IMG/VR virus record: IMGVR_UViG_3300025781_000078
Coordinates: 1-23,383 of that record
Strand: one strand, 5' to 3'
DNA length: 23,383 bases
From: a virus
The notes under the pieces: generated by a model
The model's database searches: none
The model's input: only the letters and a program-made list of their open reading frames with translations
What the model was told of the DNA's origin: nothing
Shown here: positions 6,554-13,648 of the stretch, piece by piece
Layout of the letters: the number at the start of each line of letters is the position of its first letter
Numbering within the stretch: position 1 is the stretch's first letter
Position numbers and translations under genes: made by a program

Positions 6554-7578
6554 AGGGCAAACAGTCCTTTTACCATCTCTAGTCCAGTTAGAACCTTCTG
6601 GCGGTCAGCTTCTGCTCGTGCCTTGGCTTCAGGAGTCTCTGCCTTGGCACGCTTGGCGCTGTTGACGTCGCCCTGGGCCTTGCCCTCGTACCGCTGCATG
6701 AACTTGTCCAAGAAGTCGTTGGCATCAACAAAGCCAGCTAGGTCTTTCTTGCCATACATGCCGTTGAGCTCAAAGCTGCGTGCCAAGCCCTTGATGGCAT
6801 TGACCATCTTTGCGATCTTCACGTCATCCGGATCGTTGCCGCGGAAGCTCTTGAGCAGAGGATCCAGCTTGGCTGTGCTGGCATCGCGACCAGTTATCTG
6901 TTCATATTCATTTGCGAAGATGTCGTAGATGAAATTGCGAGGATCTGTGCTGATGGTCTTTATCACAGTTCCCTTCTGCTTGCTGAAAGGCACATGCTCA
7001 CCGTCGATGGTCTTGAGCTGCACACCTGCATGTTGGATGCTCATGTCCAACAGTTCGCCTAGCACGCTGTAGAGATTGCCAGCTAACAGGCCCTTGATGC
7101 CCCGTTCAGGCGTGGCTCGTGCAGCGCCCCAGGCACGCAGGTGCGGGGGATGCCACATGAAGTCTACCTGCACGTACTGATCAGGCCCAATCTGGAATAT
7201 GGGATGTCCTGGCTTGCTCTCGCCAGGATGTATGTAATCTGGATGCGTGCTCTTGATGAACTCGTCGGCCAGACGGTTCCAGTGCATGGTGTATTGATAA
7301 TAGCTGGCTCCTGGCACGTCCGGCGCTATCATCTGTAGGTCAATGTCACCGTAGATCTTACCAGGATCTTCCTTGCTGTCAATCTCGTGATAGGTGCCAG
7401 ATCCAGTTGGTCTGCCCAGCTCTACTGGACCCTGGTTGGTACCACTAAGCCAACGATTGAAATCGTTCACGAACTGCTGTACCTTGGACAGCGTGATCTT
7501 GACCGTGGCAGGTTTTATGACCGTGCCCTGCGTCACTGTGGTGTCCCAGCCACCTTCGAGGAGTTCTTGAATGCGCAT
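6550..7578 (-). CDS. Polymerase-beta-fold nucleotidyltransferase-like protein
   Basis: A 342-residue cytoplasmic protein. The nucleotidyltransferase signature appears as TGSGTY (58-63) followed by YGDIDLQM with D78 and D80, and a third acidic position D139 in YVQVDFMW. These are the GS, DxD and D of the polymerase-beta superfamily, which transfers NMP to protein, RNA or small molecules. The C-terminal third (LLKSFRGNDPDDVKIAKMV on) is helical and ends in an Ala/Lys/Glu-rich stretch. No ribosome binding site is obvious before ATG 7578; a strong hairpin lies 24-51 bases upstream. It heads the operon containing the phosphoesterase and glycosyltransferase. Target unknown. Confidence 0.75.
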   Translation of the reverse strand: MRIQELLEGGWDTTVTQGTVIKPATVKITLSKVQQFVNDFNRWLSGTNQGPVELGRPTGSGTYHEIDSKEDPGKIYGDIDLQMIAPDVPGASYYQYTMHWNRLADEFIKSTHPDYIHPGESKPGHPIFQIGPDQYVQVDFMWHPPHLRAWGAARATPERGIKGLLAGNLYSVLGELLDMSIQHAGVQLKTIDGEHVPFSKQKGTVIKTISTDPRNFIYDIFANEYEQITGRDASTAKLDPLLKSFRGNDPDDVKIAKMVNAIKGLARSFELNGMYGKKDLAGFVDANDFLDKFMQRYEGKAQGDVNSAKRAKAETPEAKARAEADRQKVLTGLEMVKGLFAL

Positions 7579-7601
7579 GAGCTATTTACGCGCTGCTCAA
7601 G

Positions 7602-7629
7602 GTGATGCGCGGACTTTGCCGCGCATCAC
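7602..7629. other. Perfect 11-bp hairpin between two genes
   Basis: GTGATGCGCGG at 7602-7612 pairs perfectly with 7619-7629 around a six-base loop. Neither strand has a run of U after the stem, so it is not a textbook intrinsic terminator. It lies 18 bases after the SPFH gene and 24 bases before the nucleotidyltransferase start. Possible roles are an mRNA end-protecting or processing stem, or a weak terminator. Confidence 0.6.
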
Positions 7630-7646
7630 TGTTCATCTTGTGAGGT

Positions 7647-8855
7647 TTATTTTACAGCGGGTGCTGCCACAGCCATGGTCGGAGCCAAGCGCATCAGAGC
7701 TTCGATCATGCCGGGAGTTACTACTAGTGGTAATCCATGCGTCTCCATGCCCTTGCCCATGCCCTCTTGGACCTTGATGGTTGCAACCTGCTGGAGGATC
7801 GGGATGGCCTGCGCCAGCTTGTCAGCTTCATACTTGCGATTGACCGCAGCTTGGATCTCTGGATCAAAAGCAAAGGTGTCAGCCCAACCAATGAAGTTCA
7901 GGGTGATGCCCACGCTGGCAAAGTATTCCTTGGTGCCCTTTTCAATGGCTTCCATCTCCTTGACCATGTCTGCGTTGGCTTCGTCAAAGGTGCGCTTGCC
8001 AATCTCGTTACACACCAAGGTCTGCACCTTCTTGCGGCCCACGTCATCCATGACCTCACTGAGGCTGCGACCGTAATACACAGATGTGAAGATCACCTGC
8101 GGATCGCTGGGATTGCCCTTGGGCGGGATCACGCCAAAGTTGTAGAGGAACTTGGCAGCGTTGTCCTCGCTCACGCTGGTGCCTATGCTGACGCCAGCAC
8201 GGATGTTGAGACCTTCCTTGCTCTGGCACGGGAAGCTCTCGTCTTTGCTGCTGGTACCACGGTTTGATTGCGCTACCCATTCTCGGCTGTACGGTGTGCG
8301 ATCCACAATGTATAGCCGCCCTGTGGGCACGTAGAAGTCCCAGCCCATGAAGCCACCAGATCCGCCCAATTTGGCATGCGGCACCACGAAACGCTTGCTG
8401 GCAATCTTGCGCTCGTTATAATATGTCTCACTCTCGAACTGCGCCTGAGTGTCCTTGTTGGCACCAGTGTCTGGTACCCAGAAGGCGCTTTGGTTTGGCA
8501 AGATGGTGTAGGCTTCCGTCTTGTCGTTGCCGTCAGCATAGGCCCATGCTCGATCAGTGGTTACTGTAGACAGTGCCAAGATGACTGCGCCCACTGCACC
8601 CAGGCTCTTGATCAAGCTCTTGATAGGCACGAACCAGATAGCCACCAATGCCAATAGCAACAGCCCTGACAACAGATAGCTGAGCCCGCCCATTGCGCCA
8701 AACAGCAAGCTGGTGGTCACCGCTGCTGTGTCGCTGTTGAGAAACTGCTGACCAGCTGCTTCTCCCTGTACCAAGGTGCTCACGGGATTGAACACCTGTC
8801 TACTCATGCCATACGCAACAAATGCTAGTACTGATAGGATGATCCTGGTGATCAT
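7647..8855 (-). CDS. SPFH/band-7 (prohibitin-like) membrane protein
   Basis: 402 residues with three hydrophobic segments at roughly 4-17, 47-77 and 82-99, then a soluble domain of about 300 residues. That domain looks like an SPFH/prohibitin domain: VPTGRLYIVDRTPYSREW, a beta-strand region GLNIRAGVSIGTSV, then the helical part ending AAVNRKYEADKLAQAIPIL. Band-7 proteins form large membrane-anchored rings that organise membrane proteases or lipid domains, and related proteins occur in T4-like phages of aquatic hosts. GAGGAG lies before ATG 8855. It is preceded by a terminator, so it may have its own promoter in the 71-base gap. The phage role is unknown. Confidence 0.8.
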   Translation of the reverse strand: MITRIILSVLAFVAYGMSRQVFNPVSTLVQGEAAGQQFLNSDTAAVTTSLLFGAMGGLSYLLSGLLLLALVAIWFVPIKSLIKSLGAVGAVILALSTVTTDRAWAYADGNDKTEAYTILPNQSAFWVPDTGANKDTQAQFESETYYNERKIASKRFVVPHAKLGGSGGFMGWDFYVPTGRLYIVDRTPYSREWVAQSNRGTSSKDESFPCQSKEGLNIRAGVSIGTSVSEDNAAKFLYNFGVIPPKGNPSDPQVIFTSVYYGRSLSEVMDDVGRKKVQTLVCNEIGKRTFDEANADMVKEMEAIEKGTKEYFASVGITLNFIGWADTFAFDPEIQAAVNRKYEADKLAQAIPILQQVATIKVQEGMGKGMETHGLPLVVTPGMIEALMRLAPTMAVAAPAVK

Positions 8856-8876
8856 GTTGAGCTCCTCTGTGGTAGA

Positions 8877-8911
8877 TAAGAAGACAAGGCAGCAGCCAAA
8901 TGGCTGCTGCC
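8877..8911 (-). terminator. Intrinsic terminator after the 103-aa gene
   Basis: Minus strand: stem GGCAGCAGCCA (8901-8911) pairs perfectly with 8888-8898 around a two-base gap (effectively a TTT-type loop after fraying), followed by TTGTCTTCTT. The 11-bp stem and U-rich tail right after the stop at 8927 fit an intrinsic terminator. Confidence 0.75.
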
Positions 8912-8926
8912 CACATTATCTCGGTC

Positions 8927-9235
8927 TTAGACCGCTTCGCGCATGCCTGCACGCTCTTCCATCTTTTCCAGCTTAGCAGCTGTCTTAGCGATGGTATCGA
9001 GGTTCTTAGCGCGGATGTCCTTGATGTCCTTTACTTCTGCAGTAGCAGGAGCAGCCTTGCCTTCGAGGAACGCAAGTGCCTCGTCTTTGGTCATTGCTTT
9101 TGGCAATTCCTGCAGCTTGATGTCTGTGTGCCCGTTGCGAGCGAGGACCTTAACACGGTCCATTGAAGTAGCGAAACGAGCCTTTGTTTCACCCTTGAGC
9201 GTGCTGTAACCAGCGACTGTAAAAAGCTTTTCCAT
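8927..9235 (-). CDS. Conserved small phage protein, 102 aa
   Basis: Begins MEKLFTVAGYSTLKG. This opening, with RVKVLARNGHTDIKL and ELPKAMTKDEALAFLEG, matches a small family common in T4-like phages of aquatic bacteria whose function I do not know. The C-terminal half is a charged Ala/Lys-rich helix. I choose ATG 9235, which has CAGGA upstream and a leader of about 50 bases behind the promoter. An in-frame ATG at 9283 would sit only nine bases after the -10 box and is less likely. It is a single-gene unit bounded by promoter and terminator. Confidence 0.85.
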   Translation of the reverse strand: MEKLFTVAGYSTLKGETKARFATSMDRVKVLARNGHTDIKLQELPKAMTKDEALAFLEGKAAPATAEVKDIKDIRAKNLDTIAKTAAKLEKMEERAGMREAV

Positions 9236-9292
9236 AGCAAAATCCTGTCTGTGTGTGCTGCTGAGCAACACCTCGTTGCTCATTACTCCAAC

Positions 9293-9320
9293 ACAATAGC
9301 ACCACTATAGCGGACGTCAA
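9293..9320 (-). promoter_or_regulatory. Sigma70-like promoter of the 102-aa conserved gene
   Basis: Minus strand: GGTTGACG with its -35 hexamer at 9315-9320, 16-base spacer ending TGC, TATTGT at 9293-9298. This is the only member with TTGACG rather than TTGACA. Confidence 0.82.
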
Positions 9321-9406
9321 CCACTTTTTTTCCAGTTTTTTCCGTTAATTTTTTCAATGACTTAGCAGGATAATTCCACATAAAAATGCTGTAAAATAGC
9401 CCAATT

Positions 9407-10006
9407 TCAAGCTCGGAACAGGGCAAATTGCCCATATTTCCTGTAGCTGCGGGCCAGCAGTGCGCGATTGAGATCCGGGTCAATCTCAATGTGGGCGTAC
9501 AGCACGGCCCTACCCGGGTCGTCATCTACGCCGTGCAGCGTATCTGTCTGGCGCAGCACATATACATCAGTGTCATCGGGCATGTTTGGATATATCTTTT
9601 GGCCGTCCCTGATGATGTACAGCTTGTCGCGCTGGCCCTTGATCAGCACCCTGTAACCACAGGGTTCGTTCTGCAGATTATTATCAAAGAGTTCTCGGTC
9701 TGCTTCTGGATTGCTGAAGTCCCTGTGCGGTCGCACTGGTTCCTGCTGGAAGTTGATCTTTACATATCTCAGGCTGCTATAGGGCAGATGCCTCAACCAG
9801 CCGCCCAGCAGTGGGAAGCGTTCGTCCAGATCCTTGTTGAGCTCAGTTGGCGCATAACGCTGAGCTGTTTTGTTAGTGAGCCTATCAAACTTCCACGAAT
9901 GCGGATGATCGTAGGTTGGATTGAATAGATCAGCCGAGTAGGGGAACCGCGGTATGTCTATGGGCATCCAATCTATCTCGTGTATGAGGTCGTCCAGAGT
10001 TGGCAT
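9407..10006 (-). CDS. 2OG-Fe(II) oxygenase-like / aspartyl hydroxylase-like protein
   Basis: The 199-residue protein has the iron-binding HxD at H94-D96 (VRPHRDFS), a distal histidine at H158 (TDTLHGVDDD) and an arginine at R166 (PGRAVLYAHIEID) placed as the 2-oxoglutarate-binding residue. This is the facial-triad layout of the cupin-fold 2OG oxygenases, closest in look to aspartyl/asparaginyl beta-hydroxylases. Such enzymes hydroxylate protein side chains, nucleobases or small molecules; the substrate here is unknown. AGGAAA precedes ATG 10006. It follows the GNAT gene by eight bases and is probably transcribed from that gene's promoter. About 120 bases separate its stop from the next gene, without a clear terminator. 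Confidence 0.78.
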   Translation of the reverse strand: MPTLDDLIHEIDWMPIDIPRFPYSADLFNPTYDHPHSWKFDRLTNKTAQRYAPTELNKDLDERFPLLGGWLRHLPYSSLRYVKINFQQEPVRPHRDFSNPEADRELFDNNLQNEPCGYRVLIKGQRDKLYIIRDGQKIYPNMPDDTDVYVLRQTDTLHGVDDDPGRAVLYAHIEIDPDLNRALLARSYRKYGQFALFRA

Positions 10007-10014
10007 GATGTTTC

Positions 10015-10572
10015 CTAAATGCTGGCAGAGAACCAGTGGGCATCACTGGGTTGATCTTCACACAGCGCAGCAGCAGCCGTGCTCACGTGATCATCAAAGT
10101 ATTTTATGGCATAGCAGTTTGGCACGCCGTTCTCGCCATCTGGCAGCCACTTGCTGACCCGCTTGAGTCCAAATCTAGTGTATGAAGGTATGATGCTGGG
10201 CCTGGGATATCCCCATATGGCCTTGCAGCCTTCTGACTTGGCTTGCTCCTCCAAACGCTGCAGCAGTGCCTGTGCCAACCTACCTCTGCGATAGGGCGGA
10301 TCTATCCAGAAGCTGCGATGGCGATACAGCTCATCCGTGGTCCTATGGCCGCCTATCACGGAGACCACGTATCCATCTGGCAGCTTGGTCCCAAAGAAGC
10401 ACACGGGATATCGCTGTATTGTGCTGTCAGTACCACCAAGGAACACCATGGTGCTGTGAGGCTTGATTGGACTGGTACGGTTTGGCCAGCAGCGATCGCG
10501 CCAAACTGGGTAGGTTTCTTCCCAGGTCAGCGGCACTATGTCAAAGTCATGAGATGTCTGGCTGCTGGACAT
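10015..10572 (-). CDS. GNAT-family N-acetyltransferase-like protein
   Basis: 185 residues. The acetyl-CoA-binding motif A is visible as FWIDPPYRRGRLAQALLQRLEEQ (the R-x-x-G-x-A of the pyrophosphate loop is RRGRLA), preceded by the beta-strand region YVVSVIGGHRTTDELYR and followed by motif B around YPRPSIIPSYTRFGLKRV. It probably acetylates a small molecule or protein, but the acceptor cannot be read. There is no ribosome binding site before ATG 10572, and the candidate -10 box ends seven bases upstream, so the mRNA may be leaderless. It is the first gene of a pair with the oxygenase. Confidence 0.78.
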   Translation of the reverse strand: MSSSQTSHDFDIVPLTWEETYPVWRDRCWPNRTSPIKPHSTMVFLGGTDSTIQRYPVCFFGTKLPDGYVVSVIGGHRTTDELYRHRSFWIDPPYRRGRLAQALLQRLEEQAKSEGCKAIWGYPRPSIIPSYTRFGLKRVSKWLPDGENGVPNCYAIKYFDDHVSTAAAALCEDQPSDAHWFSASI

Positions 10573-10579
10573 ATAACGT

Positions 10580-10607
10580 ATATATGAGCACAGCAGAAGC
10601 CTGTCAA
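10580..10607 (-). promoter_or_regulatory. Divergent member of the promoter family, before the GNAT gene
   Basis: Minus strand: TTGACA at 10602-10607, 16 bases, then ATATAT at 10580-10585. It lacks the GG before the -35 and the adjacent TGC, so it is weaker evidence than the others. The -10 ends only seven bases before the ATG. Confidence 0.5.
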
Positions 10608-10608
10608 A

Positions 10609-10812
10609 TCACAAGTTGTGGTACATGTCTACGATCTTCTTGATGTCAGGTGTAGTCCTGTCATAGCACTCTCGGTCATGTATGGCTGCGACGACCACAG
10701 CCACTGCTGTTTCCTGCATGTGTTGGCGCAGGATGCTCTTGAACAGATCATACCTGTTTTCGTAGACATGAGATCTCAGCGAATGCAGCTTTAGCGGTAC
10801 TACCTCACTCAT
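10609..10812 (-). CDS. Unknown small protein, 67 aa
   Basis: ATG 10812 (MSEVVPLKLHSLRSH) overlaps the kinase stop by eight bases and has CAGGAG upstream; the frame is open 14 codons further, but that part lies inside the kinase gene. It is a soluble, mostly helical protein (YDLFKSILRQHMQETAVAVVVAAI) with no recognisable motif. It is the last gene of the kinase operon and is followed directly by the GNAT promoter region. Function unknown. Confidence 0.75.
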   Translation of the reverse strand: MSEVVPLKLHSLRSHVYENRYDLFKSILRQHMQETAVAVVVAAIHDRECYDRTTPDIKKIVDMYHNL

Positions 10813-11290
10813 GCGGGGTCTCCTGTTGTGCAGGAGCATGATATATCTCATCAAACCCCTCGGCAGGCGTGGGCGGTTCTATGCTGGCGATCATGCTGGC
10901 CATGACATGCGCAGGGATGGTCTTGCCAGGGCGAGATCCAAGGCGGCGTTCAAGCTCAGCACCATCAGGTGTTGGAAAATACAGAGCGATGCGCTCATAG
11001 CTCTTGGGCACCTGTCCCAGCTTGCCTCGGCGGCTCTTTATCGTGAGGTTGGTCTGGTCCCAGATGATGTCGCGCCGGTCCTTGACGGCCTGCTTGACGT
11101 CCTCGCGCATAGCTGCGTTAGCAGCCTTGATCTCGGCATCAAACACGTCGTTATAGGTCAGGCCCTGCGCAGCTGCCGCAGCTTCGATCTTGTCATCAGT
11201 GCTGGCAACAACCGCATCATGGTTGCGCGACCGGATCCAGGTGCTCTTGCCTGATCCGGGCACACCAATTAGCATGAAAAGCGTGGGCAT
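10805..11290 (-). CDS. Polynucleotide 5'-kinase domain protein (T4 Pnkp N-terminal type)
   Basis: 161 residues forming a single P-loop kinase. Walker A is GVPGSGKS (9-16), followed by ASTDDKIEAA (29-38) where T4 Pnkp has its catalytic aspartate, IIWDQTNLTIKSR around 75-87 and an arginine-rich lid (ERRLGSRPGKT). This is the AAA_33/Pnkp kinase layout that phosphorylates 5'-hydroxyl RNA or DNA ends. T4 Pnkp fuses this to a 3'-phosphatase; here that phosphatase is a separate gene 2.5 kb away (13794-14234). GAGGA precedes ATG 11290, one base after the stop of the small membrane protein. Other small-molecule kinases share the fold, so the ligase and phosphatase genes are what favour end repair. Confidence 0.85.
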   Translation of the reverse strand: MPTLFMLIGVPGSGKSTWIRSRNHDAVVASTDDKIEAAAAAQGLTYNDVFDAEIKAANAAMREDVKQAVKDRRDIIWDQTNLTIKSRRGKLGQVPKSYERIALYFPTPDGAELERRLGSRPGKTIPAHVMASMIASIEPPTPAEGFDEIYHAPAQQETPHE

Positions 11291-11291
11291 A

Positions 11292-11420
11292 TCAATCCTC
11301 GTTGCGCTGGGTGTGATTGCACCACATGGCCTGTGGGATGCCCAGGCGCAATGCCCAGAGCAGATCCATCACGATCGCACCAATTACCGCACCCACGAAC
11401 ATAGCTGCTAGAGTGTACAT
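11292..11420 (-). CDS. Small membrane protein, 42 aa
   Basis: ATG 11420 has AAGGAG nine bases upstream, and the promoter lies directly before it, so the frame is well supported despite its length. Residues 3-26 (TLAAMFVGAVIGAIVMDLL and on) form one transmembrane helix with a glycine zipper-like spacing; a short polar tail follows (MWCNHTQRNED). Its stop is separated from the kinase ATG by one base, so it is the first gene of the kinase operon. It may be an anchor or an unrelated host-takeover peptide; no family recognised. Confidence 0.78.
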   Translation of the reverse strand: MYTLAAMFVGAVIGAIVMDLLWALRLGIPQAMWCNHTQRNED

Positions 11421-11447
11421 GTCCAACTCCTTGTTTGCTTATATCGT

Positions 11448-11475
11448 ATAATAGCACGGAACCATGGCGTGTCAA
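11448..11475 (-). promoter_or_regulatory. Sigma70-like promoter of the polynucleotide-kinase operon
   Basis: Minus strand: GGTTGACA with -35 at 11470-11475, 16-base spacer ending TGC, TATTAT at 11448-11453. It is one of the strongest members by consensus match. Confidence 0.88.
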
Positions 11476-11504
11476 CCAATATTTTTGTCAGTGATCACAG
11501 CAGT

Positions 11505-11726
11505 TTAGCTCCAGCGCAACAGCCAAAGCGTGCGAGTTTCGGCGTTGGGAAACCACAGCACCATGCCCCGTCGCTCACCGCCCAGATCTTGGAGATCAGC
11601 TTCCAGTTCTGCTTGATTCTCGATCCAGTAGCCAATATCACCAATTATCATGGTGCTACCACTCAGAGGTATCACGTTGTTCTGGGTGACCTCAGGTCCC
11701 AGCACCCAACGCTGAGAGCCTGGCAT
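11505..11726 (-). CDS. Unknown protein, 73 aa
   Basis: ATG 11726 overlaps the stop of the preceding membrane-protein gene (TGATG), which fixes the start. The sequence (MPGSQRWVLGPEVTQNN, then IIGDIGYWIENQAELEADLQDLG) is soluble, mixed alpha/beta, and ends WFPNAETRTLWLLRWS. No cysteines or known motif. The preceding gene also ends in a stretch about electrophysically similar strands (SLIIPSEQDRIMWMLTW), so the two could be a duplicated or split small domain, but that is speculation. Confidence 0.7.
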   Translation of the reverse strand: MPGSQRWVLGPEVTQNNVIPLSGSTMIIGDIGYWIENQAELEADLQDLGGERRGMVLWFPNAETRTLWLLRWS

Positions 11727-12349
11727 CAGATTGCGTCCAGCTCTTCTGGAGTGGGCAATCTGTCATTCCACGTCAGCATCCACATGATGCGATCCTGTTC
11801 ACTGGGTATGATCAAACTCACAGTAATGTTATCTGACCACAGATAGAACCCATGGCTGAGATTGTGTTCACACCAGGCTTCCAATGGAGCGAAATATCCA
11901 AAGAACATGGCTTCGGTGATGGCTTTGTTGTTCTTGCCCGTAGCTCCGATCCTGAGACTGCGGTCAGGCCATTCGTCAAAGAGTTCCTGCCAAGTCTTGG
12001 TCATGGGACGGAATGCCTGTCCGCCACTACCGCATAGGTTGCCCGGATTATCTAGTTCGCCCACTGGACCATGCACATGACCACGCTGCATGGTGTATCC
12101 CATCAGCTCTCTGGCCAGCCAACGGCGCAGCTTGCGCTTGAGGCTGCGCTGCCACCATTGCCAGCCAACTGAGCCTGCGATCACACCAAGCTGTATGCCA
12201 TACATAACTGCCAGGCCCCAGTCGCTGTTCACGATGAACAACGGTATCACGATCAGCAATGCTATGCCGAACGCAGTCACGGGCCAGGTCCAAAATGGAC
12301 CATCATCTCCGTACCATTTGCTCAACCATGCTCGCATCGTGCTAACCAT
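11726..12349 (-). CDS. Membrane protein of unknown function, two predicted helices
   Basis: 207 residues. After an amphipathic start (MVSTMRAWLSKWYGDDGPF), two hydrophobic segments lie at about 20-40 (WPVTAFGIALLIVIPLFIV) and 46-62 (LAVMYGIQLGVIAGSVGW), followed by a strongly basic stretch (QRSLKRKLRRW), as in an inner-membrane protein with a cytoplasmic C-terminal domain of about 135 residues. That domain has AFRPMTKTWQELFDEWPDRSL and FYLWSDNITVSLIIPSEQDR and matches nothing I know. The start is uncertain: neither ATG 12349 nor the in-frame ATG 12337 has a clear ribosome binding site. Confidence 0.72.
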   Translation of the reverse strand: MVSTMRAWLSKWYGDDGPFWTWPVTAFGIALLIVIPLFIVNSDWGLAVMYGIQLGVIAGSVGWQWWQRSLKRKLRRWLARELMGYTMQRGHVHGPVGELDNPGNLCGSGGQAFRPMTKTWQELFDEWPDRSLRIGATGKNNKAITEAMFFGYFAPLEAWCEHNLSHGFYLWSDNITVSLIIPSEQDRIMWMLTWNDRLPTPEELDAI

Positions 12350-12360
12350 TAAATAATGCC

Positions 12361-12471
12361 ATGGAAACCTGGGAAGATTGGGAGAGGGCCATTGGCGGAA
12401 CCATCCTGGCCCTCTCCATCACTATAGCAGTCACCGTAGACGTGGTGCGCAGCATTTTCTTCCACAAGTAG
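12361..12471 (+). CDS. Possible tiny membrane protein, 36 aa
   Basis: A plus-strand frame reading METWEDWERAIGG, then a clean hydrophobic run TILALSITIAVTVDVV, then RSIFFHK. The acidic head, helix and basic tail look like a genuine single-pass membrane peptide with the positive end inside. Against it: there is no ribosome binding site or promoter, and an antisense frame of 37 codons with GGAAGAAA before its ATG occupies the same DNA. A long hairpin also lies in the frame. Real gene or structured spacer are both possible. Confidence 0.4.
   Translation: METWEDWERAIGGTILALSITIAVTVDVVRSIFFHK
12381..12417. other. Perfect 11-bp hairpin with 15-base loop
   Basis: GGAGAGGGCCA at 12381-12391 pairs exactly with 12407-12417. 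There is no U run on either side. It lies in the 126-base gap between the AAA+ ATPase and the downstream membrane-protein gene, where it could slow RNA polymerase or protect an mRNA end. Confidence 0.55.
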
Positions 12472-12475
12472 CCTA

Positions 12476-13540
12476 TCAAAAGTCCATGAAGTAGTTGGTC
12501 TTGGCTTTCTGCACGCGAGTCAGCACCAGCGTGCCGTCCTCGTTGGTGAACTGGAACTTGCCTTCTCTAGGATCAACCTTGCTGAGGTCGCGCCCGTTCC
12601 AGCTGTAGGTGATCCAACCATCCTGTTCACCTGCATCATCGTAGTCGCGCACTTCCACTTCAATCTCTCCGCCCAGAGGATTACCTGTCCACTTGCAGTT
12701 GTTCTCCACGTCCTTGGCTTCAACTGGAGCATTGTCCACGATCAGCTGCACCATGTACTCATCGTTGTTGGCAAACTCAGGCTTGGTGTTGAGCAGGCGC
12801 ATGGCCTCTTGCGCGGTCTCGCCATAGCGGTTCATCTCTTCGATCAGCGCTTTCAGCATGTCAAAGTTGAATGCGCTGAACAGGCTGGCGATCTTGCACA
12901 CGCTGTCCTTGTGCTGCGGGCTCTTGAGGTTGTCGTCGCAGTATTCCTCGATGAAGTCAATGGTCAGACCTGCGTAGTCCAAGCTGTAGTAGATGCGGCC
13001 TGGGCGGTTGCGCATGTGCTGATCAATGCGCCACTTGTCGTTACAGGTAAGCACGAACAGCGTCTTGCTAGGAAACACACCGTCCAAAAGGGTCAGCATC
13101 TGTTCCTGAGAATCGCGGTCGTAGACCTTTTCAAACTCGTCAAACAGCACCATGCAGGGCTGCTGGATGTCCTGGATCAGCTTGTTGAAAGCATCACCCT
13201 TCCACGGCTGGTTGATCACGATGGTTGGGATGCCCTGCTCGGCGCCCTTGATGCTCAGCATCTTGCTCAACAGCGTCTTGCCGCTACCCTTCTCACCTGT
13301 GAGCAGCACGCCTGTGGCAGCTGGTCGATCCATGAACGTATAGAGGATGCGATCAGCTGTCTTTAGCGTGTCACCATAGATCTTCTTTGGTGCTGTAAAC
13401 CCATCAATCTCTTCAAGGAAGAGGTTACCAAACTGGTCAGCCTTGATGATGTAGTTGCCAGCAGGTAGCTCGCTGTGTAGGTCCATGGCTGCGTTGGCAG
13501 CGATGCGCCAGGTATTACCGTTCTTTAGAAAGTGTGTCAC
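12476..13540 (-). CDS. AAA+ ATPase
   Basis: 354 residues. Walker A is GEKGSGKT (82-89), Walker B VLFDEFEK (131-138), sensor 1 LTCND (165-168) and the arginine-finger region MRNRPGRI (176-183). This is a single-ring AAA+ core of the BCS1/clamp-loader-like type, with a lid domain up to about 265 and a separate beta-rich C-terminal piece of about 90 residues (GEIEVEVRDYDDAGEQDGW on). Single-AAA proteins of this kind are common in large phages with unknown remodelling targets. The start codon is GTG at 13540 with GGAGAGACAG before it. It lies downstream of the 3'-phosphatase, apparently in the same operon. Confidence 0.87.
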   Translation of the reverse strand: MTHFLKNGNTWRIAANAAMDLHSELPAGNYIIKADQFGNLFLEEIDGFTAPKKIYGDTLKTADRILYTFMDRPAATGVLLTGEKGSGKTLLSKMLSIKGAEQGIPTIVINQPWKGDAFNKLIQDIQQPCMVLFDEFEKVYDRDSQEQMLTLLDGVFPSKTLFVLTCNDKWRIDQHMRNRPGRIYYSLDYAGLTIDFIEEYCDDNLKSPQHKDSVCKIASLFSAFNFDMLKALIEEMNRYGETAQEAMRLLNTKPEFANNDEYMVQLIVDNAPVEAKDVENNCKWTGNPLGGEIEVEVRDYDDAGEQDGWITYSWNGRDLSKVDPREGKFQFTNEDGTLVLTRVQKAKTNYFMDF

Positions 13541-13552
13541 CTGTCTCTCCGT

Positions 13553-13648
13553 TTAGATGAACTTGCTGAGTTTTGGCTGTTGGGGGATCCATATCCCCCA
13601 ACCATGTTGATCATAGGCAAATGGTATGGTTTGGAAAACCGTGTTCAC
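13553..13648 (-). CDS. Possible 31-aa peptide, GTG start
   Basis: A GTG at 13648 overlaps the stop of the 49-aa membrane gene (GTGA) and opens 31 codons (MNTVFQTIPFAYDQHG and on) to TAA at 13553, just 12 bases before the AAA+ start. The coupling is the only support. The frame also contains a perfect 9-bp hairpin (13580-13601), so this stretch could instead be a structured linker. Confidence 0.45.
   Translation of the reverse strand: MNTVFQTIPFAYDQHGWGIWIPQQPKLSKFI
13580..13601. other. Perfect 9-bp hairpin, four-base loop
   Basis: TTGGGGGAT (13580-13588) pairs exactly with 13593-13601 around CCAT. There is no U tract, and it lies about 40 bases before the GTG start of the AAA+ gene. It could regulate coupling between the two genes. 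Confidence 0.55.

Noticed and set aside
7583-7588. TAAATA on the minus strand before the nucleotidyltransferase, resembling a T4 late box
   Set aside because: It lies only four bases from the ATG, too close for a promoter with a leader, and matches the TATAAATA box incompletely.
9283-9381. Possible 32-aa minus-strand peptide (MWNYPAKSLKKLTEK) between the oxygenase and the conserved small gene
   Set aside because: No ribosome binding site, and it runs through the promoter at 9293-9320. It looks basic and protein-like, so it is only doubtfully rejected.
12803-13366. Plus-strand ORF of 185 codons antisense to the AAA+ ATPase
   Set aside because: It is a shadow of the Walker A/B gene and lacks start signals.
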